Shown here in pieces: positions 16,288 through 23,331 of a DNA stretch of 64,000 nt. The DNA comes from Nonomuraea typhae (GTDB lineage Bacteria; Actinomycetota; Actinomycetes; Streptosporangiales; Streptosporangiaceae). The first letter of the stretch is position 1. Each line of letters opens with the position of its first letter. The notes below the pieces were generated by a model, which saw only the letters and a program-made list of their open reading frames with translations, had not been told where the DNA came from and did no database searches. The DNA lies in contig NZ_VRLV01000013.1 of the NCBI RefSeq assembly GCF_009760925.1, forward strand, positions 242,197-306,196, in the 5' to 3' direction. Both the position numbers and the translations under genes were made by a program.

Positions 16288-17676
16288 TCAGAAGCCTCCG
16301 CGCTGCCAGGGCCCCCAGATGGCGAACGACACGCCCCGGCTCGACTGCACGTTGACATACAACGTCTGCCCGCCGGGACCGAACGTCGAACCGGCGAACT
16401 CCGCGCCCGGATCGTCCGGCACCGGCGCCAGGCGGCAGAAGTCGAAGATCTCGCCGCGCCACGTCAGGCCGCGCAGGAAGTTGTCGCCGCCGCCGTCCTC
16501 GCAGAGCACCAGCGTCCCGCGCGGGCTGGCGGTGACGTTGTCGGGCAGGTCGAGCACGACCGCGCCCGGCGACTCGTAGACGAGCCCGAGCCGCCCGCTC
16601 CACGTCTCGTACGCCCAGACCTGCCCGCGCCCCTTGCCGAAGCCCGACGGCGGCTGGTCGCCCGTGGCCGTCGCGCCGCCCTGGGTGGAGACGAAGTAGA
16701 CGGTGCCGTGGTGATAGACCGCGCCCTCCAGCCTGGAGAAGATCGCCGCCCCCTTGGCCAGCCCCTGCCTGCCGACCGCCCGGACGGCCTCGTCGTTGCT
16801 CGGCTTGCCGGTGAACTGCGGGTTGGGGTCGTCGATGTCCACCCACCGGGTCGTGTACGCGGCCCCGCGCGGCTGCCCCGCCGACAGGTCCTTGCCGTCC
16901 TGTTCGCGTACGGCCAGCATCTGCAACCGGCCGCCGTCCAGGATGCGCCCGGCCTGCCAGGGATGCCGCGGCGGCAGGTAGCGGTAGAACCCGGACGGGA
17001 AGGTGAAGTTGTCCTCGGTGAGGTAGAGCGCCCCGCTGACCTGGTCGAAGGCGGCCGATTCGTGCGCGAAGCGCCCCGCGGCCCGGATCGGCTCCGGCCT
17101 GGCCGCGCCGGTGACGGGCACCTCGAAGATGTAGCCGTGCTTGCGGGTCAGCTTGGAGTTGTCGCCACCGGAGAAGTCGTTGCCCACGTCCGGGCCGTTG
17201 ACCGTCTCCTCGCAGGTCACCCAGGCGCCCCAGGGCATGGGCCCGCCGGAGCAGTTCATCATGGTGCCGGTGAGCGACGGGCCGCTGCTGAGCACCTCGC
17301 CGCGGCGGGTCACCCGCAGCGTGGCGGTGCCGCCGCCGGCCGCCCGGTCGTAGGCGTTCTCCGGGTCGCCGAACGCCCCGACGGGGCCGTTGACCTCGTG
17401 GTTGCGTACCAGGATCGTGCTGCCGCGCGGGCCGCGGAAGGCGGCCATGCCGTCGTGCCGGCCCGGCACCGGGCTGCCGTCGGAGAAGCGCTCCCCGGCC
17501 GCGTTGAACGAGCGGTATCTGAATCCGTCCGGCAGGAAGAGCCTGACCATGCCGTCCCGGGCGTCCTTGACCGGCTTGAGCGGGCCGTACCCGCCGCCCG
17601 GACGCGGCGGGCCGGCGGCGAGACCGGCGAACGGACCTGCTGCGAGGGCTCCGAGGAGAAAGCGGCGACGATCCAT
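16288..17676 (-). CDS. PhoX-family (DUF839) secreted phosphatase
   Basis: The 462-residue protein starts MDRRRFLLG with a short hydrophobic stretch, a Tat-type signal for export in folded form. The body shows PhoX-type features: HEVNGPVGAFGDPENAYDRA, GGPMPWGAWVTCEETVNGP, EDNFTFPSGFYRY and LCEDGGGDNFLRGL, whose acidic and Cys residues would hold Ca/Fe cofactors. Family members release phosphate from organic esters. It is monocistronic and divergent from coaA. Substrate and phosphate control are inferred from the family. Confidence 0.88.
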   Translation of the reverse strand: MDRRRFLLGALAAGPFAGLAAGPPRPGGGYGPLKPVKDARDGMVRLFLPDGFRYRSFNAAGERFSDGSPVPGRHDGMAAFRGPRGSTILVRNHEVNGPVGAFGDPENAYDRAAGGGTATLRVTRRGEVLSSGPSLTGTMMNCSGGPMPWGAWVTCEETVNGPDVGNDFSGGDNSKLTRKHGYIFEVPVTGAARPEPIRAAGRFAHESAAFDQVSGALYLTEDNFTFPSGFYRYLPPRHPWQAGRILDGGRLQMLAVREQDGKDLSAGQPRGAAYTTRWVDIDDPNPQFTGKPSNDEAVRAVGRQGLAKGAAIFSRLEGAVYHHGTVYFVSTQGGATATGDQPPSGFGKGRGQVWAYETWSGRLGLVYESPGAVVLDLPDNVTASPRGTLVLCEDGGGDNFLRGLTWRGEIFDFCRLAPVPDDPGAEFAGSTFGPGGQTLYVNVQSSRGVSFAIWGPWQRGGF

Positions 17677-17697
17677 ACTGCAGACCTTCCGTGAAGG

Positions 17698-17720
17698 TGT
17701 TCACAGAATGTTAAGGTCCG
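17698..17720. promoter_or_regulatory. Possible phosphate-box direct repeat
   Basis: Upstream of the PhoX gene lie GTTCACAGAAT and GTTAAGGTCCG, two adjacent 11-base units starting GTT(C/A)A. They resemble the 11-base direct-repeat units bound by actinobacterial PhoP (consensus GTTCACC-like), but the second unit is weak and the orientation points away from the gene. Treat as tentative. Confidence 0.25.
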
Positions 17721-17863
17721 CGGAAGTTCGGGGTAAATGTTGAATCTCGCCAGAGCGGTACATCATTCCCCGGACCAAGCGACGGTAATCCCAGGATGTT
17801 ATCCACAGGCTGTGGACTCACCCCCGACGAGCCCGGTTTGTACGGCGTCGCTACGCTGCCAAG

Positions 17864-18781
17864 GTGAATAACGGCTACGTGGAACTGAGCAGGGAGCAGT
17901 GGCGGGACCTCCGCAAGAACACGCCCTTGACTCTCACCGCAGACGAGCTGGAAGACCTGCGCGGTGTCGATGATCCCATCGACCTCACCGAGGTCACCGA
18001 CATCTATCTCCCTCTGACCCGCCTGCTCAACCTGCACTACACGGGCTCCAAGCAACGCAGCAACGTGCTCAGCGCCTTCCTCGGCAAGCCCGGCCCGCGC
18101 GTGCCGTACATCCTGGGGATCGCCGGAAGCGTCGCGGTCGGCAAGTCGACCACGGCGCGGTTGCTGCACACGCTGCTGGCCCGCTGGCCCGAGCACCCGG
18201 ACGTCGCGCTGCTGACCACCGACAGCTTCCTCTACCCCAACACCATCCTGGAAGCCAAGGGCATCATGCACCGCAAGGGGTTCCCCGAGAGTTACGACCG
18301 GCGGGCGCTGGTGCGGTTCGTGGCCGAGGTCAAGGCGGGCGCGAGCGAGGTCCGGGCGCCGGTCTACAGTCACCTCGAGTACGACATCGTCCCGGGTGCC
18401 CACCAGGTCGTGAAAAATCCGGATATCTTGATCATCGAGGGGTTGAACGTCCTCCAGCCCGCTCCCCCGACCGCGCTGGCCGTCACCGACTACTTCGACT
18501 ACTCCATCTACGTGGACGCCAAGGTCGAAGACGTCAGGTCCTGGTACGTGGACCGGTTCCACAAACTGCGCAGAACAGCGTTCGAAGATCCCAAGTCGTA
18601 CTTCAAGTACATCGCCGAACTCTCCTACGAAGAGGCCACCGACTTCGCCGTGAAGGTCTGGCACGACATCAACGAGCGCAACCTGGTGGACAACATCCTG
18701 CCCACCCGCGGGCGTGCCGACCTCGTGCTCCAGAAGGGCGCAGACCACGCCATCCGGCGTGTACGGCTTCGCCGTACGTGA
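17864..18781 (+). CDS. coaA: Pantothenate kinase type I
   Basis: CoaA catalyses the first committed step of CoA synthesis. The 305-residue protein has Walker A GSVAVGKST (88-96), the LLTTDSFLYPN motif, HRKGFPESYD, and IIEGLNVLQ, all diagnostic of the bacterial type I enzyme. Its start is GTG. The last codons contain a GTACGGC hairpin that may serve as terminator. Its 3' end overlaps a small convergent reading frame. Confidence 0.95.
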   Translation: MNNGYVELSREQWRDLRKNTPLTLTADELEDLRGVDDPIDLTEVTDIYLPLTRLLNLHYTGSKQRSNVLSAFLGKPGPRVPYILGIAGSVAVGKSTTARLLHTLLARWPEHPDVALLTTDSFLYPNTILEAKGIMHRKGFPESYDRRALVRFVAEVKAGASEVRAPVYSHLEYDIVPGAHQVVKNPDILIIEGLNVLQPAPPTALAVTDYFDYSIYVDAKVEDVRSWYVDRFHKLRRTAFEDPKSYFKYIAELSYEEATDFAVKVWHDINERNLVDNILPTRGRADLVLQKGADHAIRRVRLRRT

Positions 18782-18893
18782 CGCCCCCGCTCTCCTCCAG
18801 GATGTAGACCCCGAACCGGCCCTGGCAGCCTTGGTCGTCGATGTCGGCGAACCAGCAGTCTTCGCCCTCGACATGACAGATACGAATCGCCAT
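18669..18893 (-). CDS. Small hypothetical protein
   Basis: From ATG 18893 this frame encodes 74 residues beginning MAIRICHVEGEDCWFADIDD, with a well-formed acidic first half. The second half (from about residue 38) lies antisense to the coaA 3' end and becomes Arg/Gly/Cys-rich, as a shadow would. It may be a real short protein of about 40 residues extended into coaA, or no gene at all. No family recognised. Confidence 0.35.
   Translation of the reverse strand: MAIRICHVEGEDCWFADIDDQGCQGRFGVYILEESGGVTYGEAVHAGWRGLRPSGARGRHARGWAGCCPPGCAR
18761..18777. terminator. GTACGGC hairpin over the coaA 3' end
   Basis: GTACGGC, TTC loop, GCCGTAC form a perfect 7-bp stem ending just before the coaA stop. 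It belongs to the GTACGGC-type hairpin family of this window. Its position inside the last codons makes a role as terminator or mRNA 3' barrier plausible. Confidence 0.4.
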
Positions 18894-18955
18894 GGACACA
18901 GCCTTGCGAGCACCTATCAAAGGAGTGTCAACGTCGAATCTATAAGAATGGCACC

Positions 18956-19888
18956 GTGCTTCATCTTCGACTGATCGTTCCTCCCGCCCGCACCGACGAG
19001 GCGGTGCAGGTGCTCGAAGAGTGCCCGGGCATCACCAACATCGTGGTGCTGCCCGGCGCCGCCCGCGAACCCGCGGGCGACCTCGTGCTCTGCGACACCG
19101 CCAGGGAATCGGCCAACGAGGCCCTGGGCAAGCTCAAATGGCTGGAGGAAGAGGGCTCGATCACGATCGAGCAGGTCGATCTGGCGCTGTCCAGGGTCGC
19201 CAGGGAAGCGGTCGAGGAGGCGCCGGGCGACCCCGACGACGCGGTGGTGTGGGAAGAGCTGGAGCACCGGGTCCAGGCCGACTCCCGCATCACCTGGGCC
19301 TACCTGGCCTTCCTCGCCATCGCCACCCAGCTCGCCGGGATCGGCGTGCTGCAGAACTCGCCCATCCTCATCGTCGGGGCCATGGTGCTCGGGCCCGAGT
19401 TCGGCGCGGTCGCCGCGATCTGCTTCGGCCTGCTCGGCCGCCGCTGGCGCCTGGTCGTCGAGGCCATGCGCACGCTGATGGTCGGCTTCACGATCGCCAT
19501 CGCGATCACCTTCGCCTGCGCGCTGATCTCCCACTGGCCGCTCGGCTGGATCGACATCACCAACCTCAACGCCAACGACGAGGTGAAGTTCATCGTCAAA
19601 CCGGACCGCTGGTCGTTCATCGTCGCGTTGCTGGCCGGGGTCGCGGGCGTGCTGTCGATCACCTCGGGCAAGTCCTCGGCCCTGGTCGGCGTCTTCATCT
19701 CGGTCACCACCATCCCGGCCGCCGGGTACGTGGCGGTGGCGCTGGCCGTCGGCGACTGGGCGGAGGTGGCCGGGCCGGTCTGGCAGCTCGCGGTCAACAT
19801 CGCCGGCATGGTGGTGGCCGGCACGGTCACCCTGATGATCCAGAAACGATTCTGGCCCCGAGAAGTAGGACAACGATCCTCCGTGTGA
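18956..19888 (+). CDS. DUF389 family membrane protein
   Basis: This 310-residue protein has an N-terminal soluble domain (about 1-100, LHLRLIVPPARTDEAVQVLEE) and a DUF389 membrane domain. About five or six helices follow, including SPILIVGAMVLGPEFGAVAAICFGL, the hallmark segment of the family, and NIAGMVVAGTVTLMIQKRFW at the end. DUF389 proteins are of unknown function. GTG start. It lies 10 bases before the first ABC ATPase and probably opens the plus-strand transport operon. Confidence 0.85.
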   Translation: MLHLRLIVPPARTDEAVQVLEECPGITNIVVLPGAAREPAGDLVLCDTARESANEALGKLKWLEEEGSITIEQVDLALSRVAREAVEEAPGDPDDAVVWEELEHRVQADSRITWAYLAFLAIATQLAGIGVLQNSPILIVGAMVLGPEFGAVAAICFGLLGRRWRLVVEAMRTLMVGFTIAIAITFACALISHWPLGWIDITNLNANDEVKFIVKPDRWSFIVALLAGVAGVLSITSGKSSALVGVFISVTTIPAAGYVAVALAVGDWAEVAGPVWQLAVNIAGMVVAGTVTLMIQKRFWPREVGQRSSV

Positions 19889-19898
19889 AGGAGGCCGG

Positions 19899-20840
19899 TT
19901 GACGAGCCCGGGGGGTAGTGTCCGGCACATGCACATCCTCGCTACCGAGGGGCTGACCAAACGCTTCCCGACCGTCACCGCGCTCGACAGTCTCACCGTC
20001 GGCGTCGGCACCGGCGTCACCGGACTGGTCGGCGCCAACGGCGCGGGCAAGTCGACGCTGATCAAGATCCTTCTTGGTCTTCTGCCGCCCACCTCGGGCG
20101 GAGCCAAGGTGCTCGATCTCGATGTGCTCACGCAGGGCACGGAGATCCGGCGCCTCGTCGGCTACATGCCCGAGCACGAAGCCCTGCCACCCGACGTGTC
20201 GGCGACCGAGTTCGTCGTCCACCTCGCACGCATGTCCGGGCTCCCGCGCACCGCGGCCCGCGAACGCGCCGCAGACGTCCTGCGCCACGTCGGGCTGGCC
20301 GAAGAGCGCTACCGGGCGATGGGCGGCTACTCCACCGGCATGAAGCAGCGGGTCAAACTCGCCCAGGCGCTCGTCCACGACCCCAAGCTGGTCTTCCTCG
20401 ACGAGCCCACCAACGGCCTCGACCCGCGCGGCCGCGACGAGATGCTGGCGCTGATCCGCCGCATCGGCACCGACTTCGGCATCAGCGTGCTGGTCACCAG
20501 CCACCTGCTCGGCGAGCTGGAGCGCATCTGCGACCACGTCATCGTCATCGACGCCGGCCGCCTGCTGCGCTCCTCGGCCATCACCGAGTTCACCCAGGCC
20601 ACCCAGAGCCTCACCGTCGAGGTCGAGGAGGGCATGCAGCCCCTGGCCGAGCGCCTGACCTCGCGCGGCGGGCAGGTCACCCAGCACGGCCGCCTGCTGC
20701 TGGTCAAGGTCGACGGGCCGGAGACCTTCGACGAGATCCGCGACGCCGTGGTCGACCTGGACCTGTGCCTCATCCGGCTGGAGCAGGGCCGCCACCGCAT
20801 CGAGGACGTCTTCAGGGAGGAGGCCGCGGGTGTCGACTGA
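19899..20840 (+). CDS. ABC transporter ATP-binding protein
   Basis: A 313-residue ATPase with Walker A GANGAGKST, signature YSTGMKQR, Walker B LVFLDEPTNGLDP and the switch His in VTSHLL. The long C-terminal segment (about 225-313) is typical of ATPases paired with ABC-2 type permeases. TTG at 19899 lies 5 bases after GGAGG and is my preferred start; ATG at 19929 is an alternative. It overlaps its permease gene by 11 bases. Substrate unknown. Confidence 0.9.
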   Translation: MTSPGGSVRHMHILATEGLTKRFPTVTALDSLTVGVGTGVTGLVGANGAGKSTLIKILLGLLPPTSGGAKVLDLDVLTQGTEIRRLVGYMPEHEALPPDVSATEFVVHLARMSGLPRTAARERAADVLRHVGLAEERYRAMGGYSTGMKQRVKLAQALVHDPKLVFLDEPTNGLDPRGRDEMLALIRRIGTDFGISVLVTSHLLGELERICDHVIVIDAGRLLRSSAITEFTQATQSLTVEVEEGMQPLAERLTSRGGQVTQHGRLLLVKVDGPETFDEIRDAVVDLDLCLIRLEQGRHRIEDVFREEAAGVD

Positions 20841-21687
20841 GATCTACGACATCGGCTACCGCCGCTACGACGGGCCGCGCCTGGGCTCCGGGCACACCAA
20901 CCGGGCCCTCATCGTGCACAGCCTGCGCGGCGTCTTCGGCCTCGGGCGGGCGGCGCGCAGCAAGATCGTGCCAGTCGCGCTGGCCGTCATCATGCTCCTG
21001 CCCGCGGTCGTGACCATCGCCATGATGGCCCTGCTCAAGGAGCGCGACCTGGCCTACAGCGCCTACGCGGTCATCATGCAGCCGGTCATCGCCATCTTCA
21101 TGGCCGCGCAGGCGCCCACCCTGGTCGGGCCCGACCTGCGCTACCGCGTGCTGCCGTTGTACATGTCGCGGCCGGTCTCGGTCCTGTCCTACATCGGCGC
21201 CAAGGTCGTCGCGATGACGGTGGCGCTGTTCCTGATCGTGGCGGTGCCGCTGGTCCTGATGTTCGCCGGCGAACTGCTCGTCGACATGCCGGGGCCGCCG
21301 GCGACCGGGGAGTTCCTCGGCGCCCTGACCACGGCGTTGGTGCTGGCCGTCCTGCTGGCCACCGTGAGCCTGGCGATCGCCTCGCTGACGCCCAGGCGGG
21401 GCCTCGGCGTCGCCTCCGTCAGCGCCGTGTACCTGCTCTCGCTGGCCGCCGTCCCGGTCATCTACGGCACCCTGCAGTCGATGAACGAGAGCGCGCTGGC
21501 CAAGTGGGCGTGGCTGCTGAACCCGTTCTGGCTGGTGGACGCGGTGCAGGTGTGGTTGTTCAACAGCACGCCGAGCTCCGAGGGCGGTTACCCGGCCGGA
21601 CCGGTGCCCGCGCTGCTCACGCTCGCGTTCATCGCGATCGGCCTCGGTGTGCTGGCCCTGCGCTATCGGAAGGCGGCGGCCCAGTGA
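20830..21687 (+). CDS. ABC-2 type permease
   Basis: A 285-residue integral membrane protein. Hydrophobic segments lie at about 52-72, 84-102, 122-145, 165-190, 197-215 and 255-275, with a cytoplasmic N-terminus that starts IYDIGYRRYDGPRLG, a block common in these permeases. The gene overlaps the upstream ATPase by 11 bases and the next ATPase by 4 (GTGA), so the set is strongly coupled. It pairs with the 19899 ATPase. Confidence 0.88.
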   Translation: MSTEIYDIGYRRYDGPRLGSGHTNRALIVHSLRGVFGLGRAARSKIVPVALAVIMLLPAVVTIAMMALLKERDLAYSAYAVIMQPVIAIFMAAQAPTLVGPDLRYRVLPLYMSRPVSVLSYIGAKVVAMTVALFLIVAVPLVLMFAGELLVDMPGPPATGEFLGALTTALVLAVLLATVSLAIASLTPRRGLGVASVSAVYLLSLAAVPVIYGTLQSMNESALAKWAWLLNPFWLVDAVQVWLFNSTPSSEGGYPAGPVPALLTLAFIAIGLGVLALRYRKAAAQ

Positions 21688-22598
21688 AACTCGAGCTTTC
21701 CCAGGTTTCGCGTTGGTACGGCAACGTGGTGGCGGTCAACGACGTCACCATGATGATCGGGCCGGGGGTGACCGGCCTGCTCGGGCCCAACGGGGCGGGC
21801 AAGTCGACGCTCCTGCACATGATGGCCGGGTTCCTCGCGCCGTCCGGGGGTGACGTCACGCTCGACGGCCAGCGGATCTGGAAGAACCACCATATTTATC
21901 GAAAAATCGGGTTGGTTCCTGAGCGGGAGGGCGTCTACGGCTTCCTGACCGGCTGGCAGTTCGTGCTCTCGGCCGCCAAGCTCCACGGCCTGCCCGACCC
22001 CGTCAGCGCCGCCCAGAAGGCGCTGGCCACCGTCGAGATGGAAGAGCCCAAGGACCGCCGCGTCGAGACCTACTCCAAAGGCATGCGCCAGCGCGTCAAG
22101 GTCGCCGCCGCCCTCGTGCACGACCCGGACGTCCTGCTGCTCGACGAACCGTTCAACGGCATGGACCCGCGCCAGCGCATGCACCTGATGGACCTCATCC
22201 GGGCCATGGGCGCCGAGGGCAAGACCATCCTGTTCAGCTCGCACATCCTCGAAGAGGTCGAGCGGGTCGCCCAGCACATCGAGGTCCTGGTGGCCGGCCG
22301 GCACGCCGCCTCGGGCGACTTCCGGCAGATCCGCCGCCTCATGACCGACCGGCCGCACCTGTTCCGGATCAGGTCCAGCGACGACCGCCGCCTGGCCGCC
22401 GCGCTCATCGTCGACGACTCCTCCGGCGGCGTCACCCTCGGCCGCGACGGCCTGGAGGTCCAGGCGGTCGAGTTCCGCCGCTTCGCCTGGCTCCTGCCTC
22501 GCCTCGCCCGTGCGGAGGGCATCCACCTGCACGAGGTGTCCCCCGCCGACGAGGACCTGGAGAGCGTCTTCTCCTATCTGATCAACCGGAGCACCTGA
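21684..22598 (+). CDS. ABC transporter ATP-binding protein (second)
   Basis: A 304-residue ATPase with Walker A GPNGAGKST, signature YSKGMRQR, Walker B LLLDEPFNGMDP and switch His in FSSHIL. GTG at 21684 overlaps the preceding stop by 4 bases; the in-frame extension upstream is the shadow of the permease gene. A C-terminal regulatory segment of about 90 residues follows the core. It pairs with the permease starting one base later and looks like a duplicated partner of the 19899 ATPase. Confidence 0.9.
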   Translation: MKLELSQVSRWYGNVVAVNDVTMMIGPGVTGLLGPNGAGKSTLLHMMAGFLAPSGGDVTLDGQRIWKNHHIYRKIGLVPEREGVYGFLTGWQFVLSAAKLHGLPDPVSAAQKALATVEMEEPKDRRVETYSKGMRQRVKVAAALVHDPDVLLLDEPFNGMDPRQRMHLMDLIRAMGAEGKTILFSSHILEEVERVAQHIEVLVAGRHAASGDFRQIRRLMTDRPHLFRIRSSDDRRLAAALIVDDSSGGVTLGRDGLEVQAVEFRRFAWLLPRLARAEGIHLHEVSPADEDLESVFSYLINRST

Positions 22599-22599
22599 C

Positions 22600-23319
22600 A
22601 TGAACACAGTTGTTGCGGGGATTACCTACCGCGCGCTGCTCGGCCGGCGGCGCATCCTGCTGCTGCTCCTGCTGCCGCTCGCGCTCATCGGCCTGGCCGT
22701 GCTGCTGCGCCTGACCGGCAGCGCCGACCAGCGCTCGACCATTCTGCTCATGCAGAACTTCGCCATCACCACCATGCTGCCGCTGCTCGGCCTCATCGCC
22801 GGGACCGGCGTCATCGCGCCCGAGATCGACGACGGCACCATCATCCACCTGATGTCCAAGCCGATCTCCCGGCCGGTGATCGCGCAGACCAAGTTCCTGG
22901 TGGCCGCCTCCCTGCTGGCGCTGTTCGCCGCCGTGCCCACCTACGCCGCCGCCTGGCTGCTGGTCAGCAACGAGGACGGCATCGCCGCCGGGTTCGCCCT
23001 GGGCTCCCTGCTCGGCGGCATCGCCTACGCCGCCGTCTTCCTCCTGCTGGGCGTGATCACGCGGCACGCGGTCACGATCGGCATCATCTACGCGCTGATC
23101 TGGGAAGGCATGGTGGGCACCTTCGTCCAGGGCGCCAGGAACTTCTCCATCCAGCAGTGGGCCAAGTCCATCGCCGACCAGTTGTCCACCTCGGCGTTCG
23201 TCGAGAAAGCCTCGGTGAGCATCGGCTTCGCCGTACCGGCTGTCGTGATCGTCACGATCGGCGCGGTCTTCTGGGCGGGCGTGCGCCTGCGCGCCTTCTC
23301 CCTCACCGGCGACGAATGA
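22600..23319 (+). CDS. ABC-2 type permease (second)
   Basis: A 239-residue membrane protein with about six helices (for example RILLLLLLPLALIGLAVLLRL, LASLLGGIAYAAVFLLLG-like and VPAVVIVTIGAVFWAGVRL segments). The motif GTGVIAPEIDDGTIIHLMSKPISRP is the conserved cytoplasmic coupling region of NatB/CcmB-like permeases. It starts one base after the ATPase stop. With the upstream genes it makes two ATPase-permease pairs that could form one heteromeric exporter or two. Confidence 0.86.
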   Translation: MNTVVAGITYRALLGRRRILLLLLLPLALIGLAVLLRLTGSADQRSTILLMQNFAITTMLPLLGLIAGTGVIAPEIDDGTIIHLMSKPISRPVIAQTKFLVAASLLALFAAVPTYAAAWLLVSNEDGIAAGFALGSLLGGIAYAAVFLLLGVITRHAVTIGIIYALIWEGMVGTFVQGARNFSIQQWAKSIADQLSTSAFVEKASVSIGFAVPAVVIVTIGAVFWAGVRLRAFSLTGDE

Positions 23320-23331
23320 GAAACTCCCCGC

